In this document: positions 45,041 through 54,473 of the stretch, in pieces | Layout of the letters: every line of letters starts with the position of its first letter | Numbering within the stretch: the first letter of the stretch is position 1 | Assembly (NCBI RefSeq): GCF_020037125.1 | Contig: NZ_JAIQDG010000002.1 | Coordinates: 186,001-250,000 of the forward strand | DNA: 64,000 nt | DNA from: Myxococcus sp. RHSTA-1-4 | Lineage (GTDB): Bacteria > Myxococcota > Myxococcia > Myxococcales > Myxococcaceae | Direction: 5' to 3' | Position numbers and translations under genes: made by a program | The notes under the pieces: generated by a model | What the model was told of the DNA's origin: nothing | What the model saw: only the letters and a program-made list of their open reading frames with translations | Databases searched by the model: none

Positions 45041-46260
45041 AGTTTCTCGAGCACTCCGAGCCGGCGCTTGCTGTCGGCCACGTAGGGGTTGTTCGTGTCC
45101 CAGGCGTAGCCCGCGAGGATGGAGGAAATCATCCGGCGGACCTCCGGGGACGCGTTCGGGTGGAAGATGACGTCCTGGAAGCCGCCGGCATACCAGGACT
45201 CGACGAAGGTGCGGAACGTGTCCACGCCGGCCTTGAGCGGCACCGCGTATTCGCGCTCCCAGTCCACGGCCTGGCCGGCGAAGGCGCGGCCGATGCAGGA
45301 CGCGGCGAGGCTCGCCGACTTGACGGCGATGGTGACGCCCGAGGAGAAGACCGGGTCCAGGAACTCGCCGGCATTGCCCAGCAGCGCGAAGCCCGGGCCC
45401 CACAGCGACTTCACGTTCGCGGAGTAGCCGAGGATGGAGCGCGCCGGCGTGTCCCAGACCGCGTCCTTCAGCAGGGTGGACAGCGTCGGGTCCTCCGCGA
45501 CGATGGCCCGCAGGCGCTCGGTCTCCGTTCCCTGGTACTGCTCGAGGAACTCGGTCTTCGCCACCACGCCCAGCGAGCAGCGGCCGTTGGAGAACGGGAT
45601 GGTCCAGTACCACACGTGCACGTGCTTGGGGTGCACGGTGACGCGAATCTTCTGGCGGTCGAAGCCGCTGCCTGGCGGAATCCGGTCCTCCACGTGGGTG
45701 AAGAGGGCGCCGCGCACCGGGAAGTCGGACGGCGTCTCGAGCTGGAGCAGCCGGGGCAGGACGCGGCCGAAGCCGCTGGCATCCAGCAGGAAGCGGGCGC
45801 GGACGCGGTACGTCTCGCCTTCGGGCGAGCGCACCGTCACCTCCGGCTGCGCGCCCGTGGTGTCGACCGCCTCCACCACGTGGCGGTAGCGCACGGTGGC
45901 GCCCATGCGCTCCGCGGCGCGGGCCAGCACGTGGTCGAAGTGGGCGCGCTGCACCTGGTAGGTGGTGCCCCAGCCCGGCGAGAACTTCTCCCGGAAGTCG
46001 AAGTCCGTGTACTGGTCGCCGCGCCCGAAGGCCGCGCCGTTCTTGAACTGGAAGCCGGCCTCGACGACGTCGCGGAGCATGCCGGCCTCCTCGATGTACT
46101 CCATGCTCTGCGGCAGCAGGCTCTCGCCGATGGAGAAGCGGGGGAACTGCTCGCGCTCGAGAATCAACACGTCCCGGCCCTGCTTGCGCAGGAGCCCCGC
46201 CGCCACGGAGCCCGAGGGGCCCGCGCCGATGATGAGGATTTCCGTCTGCTCGACTTTCAC
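45028..46260 (-). CDS. Flavin-dependent oxidoreductase of the halogenase-like type
   Basis: 410 aa, GTG start at 46260 overlapping the exporter stop. The FAD motif GAGPSG (residues 12-17) and IGESLLP (44-50) lie at the N-terminus. Two features of flavin-dependent halogenases are present: a lysine in FQFKNGAAF (Lys73), near where tryptophan halogenases carry their active-site Lys, and WYWTIP at 217-222, which fits the WxWxIP motif. Relatives in pigment clusters halogenate or hydroxylate the aryl head group. Which reaction occurs here is not shown by the sequence. Active as a soluble enzyme that needs a flavin reductase. Confidence 0.82.
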   Translation of the reverse strand: MKVEQTEILIIGAGPSGSVAAGLLRKQGRDVLILEREQFPRFSIGESLLPQSMEYIEEAGMLRDVVEAGFQFKNGAAFGRGDQYTDFDFREKFSPGWGTTYQVQRAHFDHVLARAAERMGATVRYRHVVEAVDTTGAQPEVTVRSPEGETYRVRARFLLDASGFGRVLPRLLQLETPSDFPVRGALFTHVEDRIPPGSGFDRQKIRVTVHPKHVHVWYWTIPFSNGRCSLGVVAKTEFLEQYQGTETERLRAIVAEDPTLSTLLKDAVWDTPARSILGYSANVKSLWGPGFALLGNAGEFLDPVFSSGVTIAVKSASLAASCIGRAFAGQAVDWEREYAVPLKAGVDTFRTFVESWYAGGFQDVIFHPNASPEVRRMISSILAGYAWDTNNPYVADSKRRLGVLEKLCAA

Positions 46261-48557
46261 GACACCACGTCCTTGCCCGGAGGCAGTCTGAAGCAGGGGG
46301 TGAGGAGCCAGATGACCACCTCGCCCACCAGCATGGTGAGTCCGAAGGAGCGCAGGGCCGGCGTGGCCGAGAGCCCCAGGAGCCCGAAGGAGAGGAGGGT
46401 GCTCACGCCGGCCAGGGCCACCGCGAGCCATGCGGAGCCCTCTCCCGGGTGCTCCAACATGAAGATTCCGTAGTCCACGCCCATCCCCAGCAGGAGCACC
46501 AGGCCCAGCACGCTGAAGAGCTGCAGCGGCTCGCCCGTCCAGCCGAAGACGGCCAGGGTGATGAGCGTCCCCAGCACGGAGGGCACCCAGGCCCGCCAGG
46601 CCTCGCGCCGGAAACGGGCCACCAGCGTCAGCAGCACCGCGAGGTAGCCCAGGCCCAGCAGTCCACCCATCAGCCGCCGGTAGCGCTCCAGCAGCCGCGA
46701 GATTTCCTGTGTCTTGTCCACCCAGCGCACCCCCTCCAGCCCGCGCGCGGCGTCCGCGAGCCGTGGGAGCACCGACGGGTCATTCAGCCCCCGCAGCATG
46801 ACGACGCTGTAGTGCTTCGTTCCGAGCTGCCCCAGCCACTGCTGCCGGATGGCCTGCGCCGCGGGGCTGGAGAGGAATCGCGCGGGGGTGAGCACGTCCG
46901 TGGCGAAGCGGGCCCGGGCGGGCGCCTCTCCGGTGGCGGCGGCGACGGCGGCCACGGCCCGGGCCTCCGCGCGGGCGCTCAGCTCCGCGTCCGCGAGCTG
47001 CTGTGCCGCCGTGGGCAGCCAGTCCGACATGGCGCGGTAGCCGGTGAAGACCTTGTCCGCGACGAGCGGCTCCAGCCGGGCCTTCAGCTCCACCTCCCGC
47101 GCGAGGACCTGCTCCTCGCTCTCGCCTCCGACGAGGAAGAACTGGGCCGGGCTGGGCAGGCCCAGCAGCCGTCCCAGCTCGCGCTGGTCCGCGATGAGGT
47201 TCGCGGGGGCCCCCTGGAGCTGGCGCACGTCATCGCGTGACTGAAGACGCCAGAGTCCTCCCGCGACGGCCACGGCGAGCACCGCCGCCGCCAGCCACCA
47301 CCGCTTCGTGGAGGAGAAGCGGGGCCAGCGGAGGAGCGACGCGGAGACGCGCGTGGCGAACGCCGTCACCGGCAGGGCGCCGGTGTCCAGGCGGGGGAAC
47401 CAGCAGACCACCGTGAGGAAGGCGCCCAGGAGCCCCGCGGCGGAGAACACCGCCATCTGCCGGAGCCCCGGGAAGGGCGCCATCCCCAGCGCGAGGTACG
47501 CCACCACGCTGGTGAGGAGCGCCAGCGCCATGCCCGGCAGCAGGCCCCGCATCAGCGGCCCTCGCTCCTCGGGAGGCTTCCCCTGGCGAGCGGCGAAGTA
47601 GTGGAAGCCATAGTCCTCGGCCACGCCGACGAGGCTCGAGCCGAACACCAGGGTGAGCAGGTGGACGCGCTCGAAGAGCAGGGCCGTGACGCTCAACGCC
47701 ACGGCGCAGCCGAGCACCAGCGAGACGCCCACCAGCGCGATGGGCCTCAGTGAGCGGAAGGTGAGCCAGACGAGCAGCAGCACGGCCAGGAGGGAGCCGA
47801 GCCCGATGGTGGACATCTCCTGGCTGGCCTGCGCGGCGGCGGCCTCCGCGTACAGCGGTACGCCCGCGGCCACCATGCGGCCACCGGGCACCGCCGCCGT
47901 CACGGCGGCCCGGGCACGCTCCACGGCGGAGGTGATGCGCGCGTCGGCGCCCAGGGCGAAGGCGGAGACCTGGCTGTGCCAGGTCAACAGCACCCACTCG
48001 CGCCCCTCGCCGGACAGCCAGAGCCGCCCGTCATGAGGCCGCGCCTGGCTCTCGGCGGCCCGGGCCGCCCACCAGTCGGGCCACAGGCCCAGCGGGTCCG
48101 CGTCCCAGTCGGTCAGCCTGGGGCCGGCGGGCTGGTACAGCTTCATCAGGGCGGTGCCCCCCAGCTCGTCGGCGCTCGCCCGCGAGAGCCAGTCGCGCTG
48201 GGCCGGCGTCAGCAGCCTGTCCCGATAGGGGCGGTAGAATTCAACCGCCTTCTCCAGCGCGGAGGCATCCACGACGGAGGGGGCCAGGAGGGCGGTGTCC
48301 CTCGACAGCTCCGCCGTGACGACGTCCGCCGCGCGCTGGGCCGACGCCCAGTCCGGAGCGCCCACCAGCATCACCAGCTCCCGCCCCGCGCCATCCGTGA
48401 GCCTGCGCGTGGCGGCGTCCACCTCGGGGGCCTGCTCGTCCTCGGGCAGCAGCGCCAGGACGTCCGTGTCCAGGCGCGCCGAGCGCCAGAACAGGACCTG
48501 GTGCACGCCCACGGCGAGCACCACCAACGTCCAGAGGATGGCCAGCCTACTTCGCAA
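46257..48557 (-). CDS. MMPL/RND-type exporter
   Basis: 766 aa with about 12 transmembrane helices in two groups (about 1-30, 215-370 and 385-410, 625-750) and two large periplasmic domains, the classic pattern of MMPL/SSD exporters. The block SSLVGVAEDYGFHYFAAR (about 305-325) carries the proton-relay Asp/Tyr and is repeated as GMGVDYGIFMLEHPGEG (about 690-705). It would move the aryl-polyene lipid across the inner membrane, as in other APE loci. It overlaps the LolA-like gene by 11 bases. Confidence 0.93.
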   Translation of the reverse strand: MRSRLAILWTLVVLAVGVHQVLFWRSARLDTDVLALLPEDEQAPEVDAATRRLTDGAGRELVMLVGAPDWASAQRAADVVTAELSRDTALLAPSVVDASALEKAVEFYRPYRDRLLTPAQRDWLSRASADELGGTALMKLYQPAGPRLTDWDADPLGLWPDWWAARAAESQARPHDGRLWLSGEGREWVLLTWHSQVSAFALGADARITSAVERARAAVTAAVPGGRMVAAGVPLYAEAAAAQASQEMSTIGLGSLLAVLLLVWLTFRSLRPIALVGVSLVLGCAVALSVTALLFERVHLLTLVFGSSLVGVAEDYGFHYFAARQGKPPEERGPLMRGLLPGMALALLTSVVAYLALGMAPFPGLRQMAVFSAAGLLGAFLTVVCWFPRLDTGALPVTAFATRVSASLLRWPRFSSTKRWWLAAAVLAVAVAGGLWRLQSRDDVRQLQGAPANLIADQRELGRLLGLPSPAQFFLVGGESEEQVLAREVELKARLEPLVADKVFTGYRAMSDWLPTAAQQLADAELSARAEARAVAAVAAATGEAPARARFATDVLTPARFLSSPAAQAIRQQWLGQLGTKHYSVVMLRGLNDPSVLPRLADAARGLEGVRWVDKTQEISRLLERYRRLMGGLLGLGYLAVLLTLVARFRREAWRAWVPSVLGTLITLAVFGWTGEPLQLFSVLGLVLLLGMGVDYGIFMLEHPGEGSAWLAVALAGVSTLLSFGLLGLSATPALRSFGLTMLVGEVVIWLLTPCFRLPPGKDVVS

Positions 48558-49155
48558 GGCGCTTCGCTTCCGTGTCGCTGAGCGGTGGGGCCTTCGCCAG
48601 CTTGTCGAACTGAATCACGCTCGAGTCCCCCCGGGTCTCCTCGAGCCGCACGCTGCGCACGAACCGGTCGCCTTCCAGCCGGATGCTCCGGAAGACGCGC
48701 GCGAGCCCCGCGTCCGTCGGTGTGAGCGCCAGCTTCCAGCCGTCCGCGCCCACCAGCTCGCCCTCGACGCGGAAGCGCGTGGAGAGCGTGGCCACGTCAC
48801 CGGAGAGCAGCGCGAACAGCAGCGCGTTCATCGCGGCCAGGGCCGGCTCGCGGCTCGCATCCAGGTGGTAGGCCGCGCCGCCCGCCCCCTGCTCCGCGCT
48901 CAGCGACGTGCGGGTCAGCGTGAGCGTGGACGCGAAGGGCACCCGGGTGTCCCAGAGGACGCCCTTCTCCCGGGACAGGACGAAGCCGCCGCGGGAGACG
49001 AGCGGCTTCTTGAAGCCGGCCACGGTCTTCTTCTGCTCGAACTCGCCGCGGAGGAGCGGGGCATCCTCCAGCCGGGCGCGGACCCCCGCCACCAGGTCGC
49101 TGGCGCCGGCCGTCATTCCCAACAGCATGCCCACGAGGAGGACCAGGCGCTTCAT
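48547..49155 (-). CDS. LolA-like lipoprotein carrier for pigment export
   Basis: 202 aa from the ATG at 49155, with a signal peptide (MKRLVLLVGMLLGMTAGA). The LolA-type features are LRGEFEQKKTVAGFKKPLVSRGGF and LWDTRVPFASTLTLT. It is a periplasmic shuttle that takes a hydrophobic cargo from the exporter to the outer membrane. Overlaps its neighbours on both sides, so strongly coupled. Family members in APE clusters are assumed to carry the pigment and not general lipoproteins. Confidence 0.85.
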   Translation of the reverse strand: MKRLVLLVGMLLGMTAGASDLVAGVRARLEDAPLLRGEFEQKKTVAGFKKPLVSRGGFVLSREKGVLWDTRVPFASTLTLTRTSLSAEQGAGGAAYHLDASREPALAAMNALLFALLSGDVATLSTRFRVEGELVGADGWKLALTPTDAGLARVFRSIRLEGDRFVRSVRLEETRGDSSVIQFDKLAKAPPLSDTEAKRLAK

Positions 49156-49571
49156 TCGGGCCTCACTCCCAGCCGCTCCCAGAGCACCGGAGGGCAGACG
49201 AACTGCAGCTCCCGGGTGGCCAGCGACACGGCGACCTGGATGGTATGGGCCTGATTCAGCCGGTTGCCGGTGGCGGCGTCGCGGATGAGGTAGTCGATGC
49301 GCAGGCGGTTCTCCCACTCGGTGATTTCCGCGCGCACCTTCACCTTCTGGCCGAAGACCACCGGCTGCACGTACTTCAGCCGCATGTCCACCACGGGCCA
49401 CGCGTAGCCGGACGCCCGCATCTGCGGGTAGTCGTAGTCGAACCGCGACAGCAGCGCGCAGCGGGCCAGCTCCAGGTACTTCACGTAGTGGCCATGCCAG
49501 ACGACCTCCATCAGGTCGAGGTCATGGAAGGCCGGGGTCAGCTCGATTTCATGGCTGAGGTCAGGCTTCAT
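49152..49571 (-). CDS. 4-hydroxybenzoyl-CoA-type thioesterase (hotdog)
   Basis: 139 aa from the ATG at 49571. The motif FHDLDLMEVVWHGHYVKYLE (about 15-34) has the Asp and the His-x-Tyr of this thioesterase family, with a following LARCALLSRFDYDY block. It probably edits or releases the acyl chain from an ACP. It overlaps the ammonia-lyase stop by 11 bases and the LolA-like start by 4. This corresponds to the ApeK position in E. coli-type clusters. Confidence 0.9.
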   Translation of the reverse strand: MKPDLSHEIELTPAFHDLDLMEVVWHGHYVKYLELARCALLSRFDYDYPQMRASGYAWPVVDMRLKYVQPVVFGQKVKVRAEITEWENRLRIDYLIRDAATGNRLNQAHTIQVAVSLATRELQFVCPPVLWERLGVRPE

Positions 49572-51117
49572 AGAGCTTCCAGTCACGCCCGCGGATGGCC
49601 ACGAGCAGGCCGTGCAGCTCGCGGTCCAGCGCGCGGTCCTCCTCCACCAGGGGGATTCGCTTCTCGAGGTCCGCCTGCATCGACGCGAGCGTGGGCGCCA
49701 GATTCAAGCCTTCGTTGACGCGGCGGCGCAGGGAGATTCCCTGGCGCGCCGCGATGAGCATGGCCGCCACCACCTGCTCGGACAGCTCCAGCACCCGCAG
49801 GCAGTCGCGCGCCGCGATGGTGCCCATGCTCACCTTGTCCTGGTTGTGGCACTCCGTGGAGCGGGAGAACACGGACGCCGGCATCGTCTGCTTGAGCGCC
49901 TCGGCGGTCCACGCGGAGACGCTGATTTGCAGCGCCTTGAGGCCGTGGTTGATGGCCGCGCGCGGGCCCGTCGCACCGGAGAGGTTGGCCGGCAGCCCAT
50001 GGTTGAAGCGGGTGTCGACGAGCAACGCCAGCTGCCGGTCCAGCAGGTCCGCCACGTTGGCCACGGCGTTCTTCAGGCCATCCATCGCGAAGGCGATGTG
50101 CCCGCCGTAGAAGTGCCCGCCGTGCAGCACGCGCTCGCTGTCGGGGTCGATGAGCGGGTTGTCGTTGGCGCTGTTCAGCTCGTTTTCAATCAGCGTGCGG
50201 AAGAAGGGGAGCGCGTCCTCGAGCACGCCAATCACGTGGGGCGCGCAGCGCAGCGAGTAGCGGTCCTGCAGCCGCTGGTCGTTGCGGCTGGGCCGGTCCG
50301 CCGAGAGGTCCACCCGCAGGCGCGCCGCCACGCGCTGCTGGCCCACGTGGGGCTTCACCGCGAACAGCGCCTCGTCGAAGTGGTGCGCGTTGCCGGCGCT
50401 GGCCACCACGTTGAAGGCGGTGAGCCGCGTGGCCAGACGGCACAGGTACTCGGCGCGCTCCCACGCGAGGCAGGCCAGGGCGGTCATCACGGCCGTCCCG
50501 TTCATGATGGCCAGCCCCTCCTTGGGACGCAGGCGCAGGGGCTTGATTCCGAGCTGTGCCAGGACCTCCGCCGCGGCGCGCCGCTCGCCGCGGTACCAGA
50601 CCTCGCGCTCGCCGCAGAGCACCGCCGCCACGTAGGACAGCGGAGTCAGGTCGCCGCTGGCCCCCACCGAGCCCTCGGCGGGGATGAGCGGAAGGACGTC
50701 GTGCCGGAGCAGGAGCTCCAGCTGCGTGAGCAGCCCCAGCCCCACGCCCGAAACGCCCTGGGCCAGCGAGGCCAGCCGCGTCGCCAGCACCGCGCGCGTC
50801 TCCTCGGGCGTGAGGAACCGGCCCGCTCCGCAGCCATGGTACGTGTAGAGGTGGTGCGGCAGCTCGGGGATGAGCTCGGGGGGAATCGTGACGGTGCACG
50901 AGTCTCCGTAGCCGGTGGTCACCCCATAGATGACGCCATCCTCGGCGAGCAGCCGGTCGAGGAACTCCGCGCCCCGGGTGATTCGCTGTCGGAAGTCCGC
51001 GGACGCACCCAGCTCGGCGCCGCGCTCGCGGCGCGCCAGGGCGCCTACGTCCTCGATGGTGAGCCGGCTTCCGTCGAAGCAGACCGCACGCTCACTCTTG
51101 ATGCCCGGCGGAGACAT
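49561..51117 (-). CDS. Aromatic amino-acid ammonia-lyase (HAL/TAL/PAL family)
   Basis: 518 aa. The MIO cofactor is formed from Ala153-Ser154-Gly155 (GSVGASGDLTPLSY). The active-site Tyr64 is in GVIYGVTTGYG, and NELNSANDNPLID and STECHNQDKVS are the other conserved blocks. The residue that sets substrate choice lies in the HHLYTYHGCGAG loop (about 88-99), with His94 where tyrosine-type lyases carry His. It would make 4-coumarate or cinnamate as the aryl starter unit, in line with flexirubin-type pathways, in contrast to the 4-hydroxybenzoate starter of E. coli APE. The choice of Tyr, Phe or His needs a test. Confidence 0.92.
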   Translation of the reverse strand: MSPPGIKSERAVCFDGSRLTIEDVGALARRERGAELGASADFRQRITRGAEFLDRLLAEDGVIYGVTTGYGDSCTVTIPPELIPELPHHLYTYHGCGAGRFLTPEETRAVLATRLASLAQGVSGVGLGLLTQLELLLRHDVLPLIPAEGSVGASGDLTPLSYVAAVLCGEREVWYRGERRAAAEVLAQLGIKPLRLRPKEGLAIMNGTAVMTALACLAWERAEYLCRLATRLTAFNVVASAGNAHHFDEALFAVKPHVGQQRVAARLRVDLSADRPSRNDQRLQDRYSLRCAPHVIGVLEDALPFFRTLIENELNSANDNPLIDPDSERVLHGGHFYGGHIAFAMDGLKNAVANVADLLDRQLALLVDTRFNHGLPANLSGATGPRAAINHGLKALQISVSAWTAEALKQTMPASVFSRSTECHNQDKVSMGTIAARDCLRVLELSEQVVAAMLIAARQGISLRRRVNEGLNLAPTLASMQADLEKRIPLVEEDRALDRELHGLLVAIRGRDWKLYEA

Positions 51118-52042
51118 TTGCCTGTGCCTGATCCCAGAAGGGGAAGAAGTTGAACCAGTCGAACGGCGAGCGCCTCAGCAGCGCGGTCAGCCGGTCGGCA
51201 TACTGACGGGCGTACCCGGTCAGGGCCGCCACGCGCTTCCCCCGCGGAAGCTCGACGCGCTCGGCCAGACACTCGAAGTGGATGGTGTAGCCGGGGCCCT
51301 CGTGGATGCACCCCAGCAGGAACAGCGGACACTTGAACAGCCCCGCCAGCACGTACGGGCCCACGGGGAAGGGGGCGGCGTGGCCCAGGAAGTCCACGCT
51401 CACCGTCTGGCTGGAGTGCACGGGGACGCGGTCCCCGGCAATCACCACGAACTCTCCGGCGGAGACGCGCTCCTGCAACGCCACCGCCGTCGCCGGCCCC
51501 ATGTCCGTGACTTCCAGCAGCCGGAAGTCGCTGTCCGGGTTGAGCCGCTTGAGCAGGCGGTTGAACTGCTCGGCGTGCCGGGTGTGCACGAGGATGGTGA
51601 GCTTCACCTCCCCGCGCCGCTCGGCCATGGCGCGGCACAGCTCCAGGCAGCCCAGGTGCGCGGTGACGATGATGCCGCCCCTGCCGGACTTCGCCGCCTC
51701 GTAGAACTGCTCCCGTCCCTCGGTGCGGACCTGCTCGAAGCGGTAGCGCCCGCTGACGGCCAGGAGCTTGTCGAGCATCGTCTCCGCGAACGTCATCATG
51801 TGGCGCAGGCTGTCGCGCCGTCCCGGGCGCCGGCCCAGCACCCCGGTGGTCTGCTCCACCCGTGCCAGGTACTGGAGCGAGGCGTCACGGACCAGCGGGC
51901 GGGCCAGCCAGTGCACGAAGACGACGGGGTACAGGCAGAGACGGAACGGCCAGCGGCCCAGCAGCCGGTGAATCCAGTAGAGCAGCCAGATGCCGAGGAC
52001 GAAGGTGCTCTCGCCCACCTCCGCCCAGTGCCGCGCCTTCAT
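51092..52042 (-). CDS. LpxL/HtrB-like acyltransferase
   Basis: 316 aa from the ATG at 52042. An N-terminal membrane helix (about 12-45) is followed by the acyltransferase block IIVTAHLGCLELCRAM (H-x-x-x-x-E type) and EFVVIAGDRVPVHSS, then a WFNFFPFWD end. The homologous enzymes put acyl chains on lipid A. In APE loci they are thought to attach the polyene to a lipid carrier. It overlaps the lyase start by 26 bases and the glycosyltransferase stop by 4. Confidence 0.88.
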   Translation of the reverse strand: MKARHWAEVGESTFVLGIWLLYWIHRLLGRWPFRLCLYPVVFVHWLARPLVRDASLQYLARVEQTTGVLGRRPGRRDSLRHMMTFAETMLDKLLAVSGRYRFEQVRTEGREQFYEAAKSGRGGIIVTAHLGCLELCRAMAERRGEVKLTILVHTRHAEQFNRLLKRLNPDSDFRLLEVTDMGPATAVALQERVSAGEFVVIAGDRVPVHSSQTVSVDFLGHAAPFPVGPYVLAGLFKCPLFLLGCIHEGPGYTIHFECLAERVELPRGKRVAALTGYARQYADRLTALLRRSPFDWFNFFPFWDQAQANVSAGHQE

Positions 52043-52776
52043 GCCGCCACCTTGCGCCAGAGCAGCAGCGGCAGCCGCGCCAGCATCCCGAAGAAGAGGC
52101 GGGCGTGCATGCCGGAGATGCGCACGTTGTCCCAGAGCACGTCGAAGTGGGAGACGCCGTCGGTGGGGTAGCGCACCCGGGTGGGCTGGTTGACGATGCC
52201 CATCCCCCGCCAGAACAGGCGCACCACCACCTCCACGTCGAAGTCCATCCGCTTGCCAATCCGCACCGAGTCGATGAGCGCGAGGGTGGGCGCGAGCGGA
52301 TAGACGCGGAAGCCGCACATCGAGTCGCGGATGGCGAAGGACAGCGTGTTGATCCACACCCAGATGTGCGTCGCGTAGCGGCCGTACAGCCGGCCCTTGG
52401 GCACCGACTCGTCGTAGATGGGGGTGCCGCAGATGAGCTTCTCGGGAGCCCCGGCCGCCAGCTCCAGGAACCGGGGGATGTCGCCGGTGTCGTGCTGTCC
52501 GTCGGCGTCAATCTGCAGCGCGTGGCTGAAGCCCGCCGCCCGCGCCGCGCGGAAGCCGGCCATCATCGCGCCGCCCTTGCCCTCGTTCTGGGGGAGGCGG
52601 ACGAGCTGGATGCCGGCGCTGTCCTTCGCGGCCAGCGCGTCCAGCACCCCGGCGCAGCCCGGCTCGCTGCCGTCATCCACCAGCACGCAGGGCAGCCCGT
52701 GGGAGCGCACGGCGTTCACCACCGCGCCCACGGCCTCGCCGTGGTTGTAGACCGGAATCACCGCGCAGACCTTCAT
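52039..52776 (-). CDS. Family 2 glycosyltransferase (inverting, GT-A)
   Basis: 245 aa from the ATG at 52776. The N-terminal CAVIPVYNHGEAVGAVV and LVDDGSEPGCAGV blocks are the nucleotide-sugar site, then DADGQHDTGDIPRFLE with the metal-binding DxD-like motif, and a VWINTLSFAIRDSMCGFRVYP core. It resembles dolichol-phosphate mannosyltransferases of the cluster type, which would glycosylate the lipid carrier or the pigment. The next gene overlaps its start by 4 bases. Confidence 0.9.
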   Translation of the reverse strand: MKVCAVIPVYNHGEAVGAVVNAVRSHGLPCVLVDDGSEPGCAGVLDALAAKDSAGIQLVRLPQNEGKGGAMMAGFRAARAAGFSHALQIDADGQHDTGDIPRFLELAAGAPEKLICGTPIYDESVPKGRLYGRYATHIWVWINTLSFAIRDSMCGFRVYPLAPTLALIDSVRIGKRMDFDVEVVVRLFWRGMGIVNQPTRVRYPTDGVSHFDVLWDNVRISGMHARLFFGMLARLPLLLWRKVAA

Positions 52777-54473
52777 CCGTGGACCCCGCCGAACACGATG
52801 CGGCCGCTCGCGTGGGCGCCGGCCTCGGAGGTGAGCTTGAATTGGAGGCTCGCCTTCGCCTCCGTCCAGGTGAGCTCCAGCGTCAGGTGCGTGTCGGGCA
52901 GGATGAGCTGCTGGAACTTCACCGCCTCCATCCGGAGGAAGTCGGGCGGCAGGGGGAAGAGCTCGCGGCCGAGCCGGATGACCCACTCCAGCTGCGTCAC
53001 CCCGGGCAGGATGGGCCTTCCAGGGAAGTGGCCCTTGAAGTAGGGCGAGCTCGCGGGGGCCTCCAGGGCCAGCAGGGCGCGCTCGGTGGTGCGCTCGAGC
53101 ACGCGCAGCGGCGGCCTGCGGGAGTCGAAGAGGGTGGCCAGCGCTGCTTCGGTCGTCTTGCCTTGGCTGTTGACGGGCATCGCCTCCAGATACCGGAACC
53201 GGCGCGGGAGCACACCCGGTTCGAACCGCCGGGAGAGCTGCTCGCGGAGGGCCTGATTCAGGGCGCGCTTTCCCCCGCCGGCGAGCAGCGCCTGGCCGGC
53301 GTCCTCCGGCACGGCCACCACCGCCAGCGTCAGCCGTGGGCCGTCCGCGAGCGGCAGCACCCGGGCCTCGCGAAGCAGCCCGCCCTCGAGCAGCGTCCGC
53401 TCCATGGCGCTCAGGGACACGCGCTTCTCCTCGAGCTTCAGGAGGCGGTCCTTCCGCCCCAGCAGCTCGAAGCCCTCCGGCAGGAGCCGGACGCGGTCCT
53501 CGGTCTGGAACCAGCCGCCCTCGGGCAGCCCCACATGTGGTGAGCGGACGGCCAGCGCCTCGTCCTCGGTGCGCACCTCGACGCCGGGCATCACCCGCCA
53601 GGCCAGCGCGTCGTCCTGCGTGCGCTGGCGCCAGGCGACCCCGCCGGTCTCCGAGCTGCCGTACACTTCGACGGGCGCCTGGCCGAGCAGGGCGCGGCAG
53701 TCGTGCAGCGCCTCGGTGGACAACGGCCCTCCCGACGAGAACACCGCGCGCAGGTTGCCGCGGACGCCCGCCCAGTCCAGGGACTCCGGAAGACGCTTGA
53801 GGTGGGCGGGGCTGGCAATCAGCGCGGCGGGTCCCTCCTTCAGCGCGGCCTGGATGTCCTCCGGGTAGGGCAGGCTCCTCGCCAGGAACGGCCGGCCCGC
53901 CGTCAGCGGCCAGAGCACCCGGAACAGCAGCCCGTAGATGTGCTGGTGCGACACGGTGGCGATGACGCGGGCGTCGCCGAGCCGCGTGTCGAAGAGGCCG
54001 GCCAGCGTCGCGGCCTCGCGGGTCATCTGCGCCAGTTGCTTGGGAATGGCGGTGGGCTCGCCGCTGGAGCCCGAGGTGTAGACCACCAGCGCCCGCGCCT
54101 CCGATTCGAGCGGCCGCCATCCGCCCCTGGCGCCTTCCCCGGGCGACAGCGGCGCGTACTGCGCGGGGACCTTCCCGGCGAAACCATCCACCTCGCCGCG
54201 CAGCCGCTCCAGCGTCGCGGGCTGGGCGTCGGAGGACAGATAGACGCACCGGCCCGCGTGCCACGCGCCGAGCAGCGCGGCGGCGAACTCGAAGGTGTCC
54301 TCCAGGAAGAGGGCCTGGCGCAGGCCCGGCTGACGCTCGAAGGCCGCGCGCCAGCCGGCGGCCCGCGCCTCGAAGGCGGCGAAGTCCAGGGACTGGCCGT
54401 CCCGCACCGCCACCGGATGCGCGGCGGGCCTTCCCCGCGTCAGGAGCTGCTCGAGTCCGATGCGCTCAACCAT
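52773..54473 (-). CDS. Fused acyl-ACP/CoA synthetase (AMP-ligase) and FabZ-like dehydratase
   Basis: 566 aa. The N-terminal 440 residues are an ANL adenylating enzyme: the P-loop VYTSGSSGEPTAIPKQ (about 130-145), then ATVSHQHIYGL, YGSSETGG and the hinge/Lys GRKDRLLKLEEKRVS. The C-terminal 110 residues have PYFKGHFPGRPILPGVTQLEWVIRL, a FabA/FabZ-type hotdog dehydratase with its catalytic His in GHFPG. It would activate the aromatic acid, load it to the ACP and dehydrate later intermediates. The separate E. coli genes apeH and apeI are joined here. Confidence 0.92.
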   Translation of the reverse strand: MVERIGLEQLLTRGRPAAHPVAVRDGQSLDFAAFEARAAGWRAAFERQPGLRQALFLEDTFEFAAALLGAWHAGRCVYLSSDAQPATLERLRGEVDGFAGKVPAQYAPLSPGEGARGGWRPLESEARALVVYTSGSSGEPTAIPKQLAQMTREAATLAGLFDTRLGDARVIATVSHQHIYGLLFRVLWPLTAGRPFLARSLPYPEDIQAALKEGPAALIASPAHLKRLPESLDWAGVRGNLRAVFSSGGPLSTEALHDCRALLGQAPVEVYGSSETGGVAWRQRTQDDALAWRVMPGVEVRTEDEALAVRSPHVGLPEGGWFQTEDRVRLLPEGFELLGRKDRLLKLEEKRVSLSAMERTLLEGGLLREARVLPLADGPRLTLAVVAVPEDAGQALLAGGGKRALNQALREQLSRRFEPGVLPRRFRYLEAMPVNSQGKTTEAALATLFDSRRPPLRVLERTTERALLALEAPASSPYFKGHFPGRPILPGVTQLEWVIRLGRELFPLPPDFLRMEAVKFQQLILPDTHLTLELTWTEAKASLQFKLTSEAGAHASGRIVFGGVHG

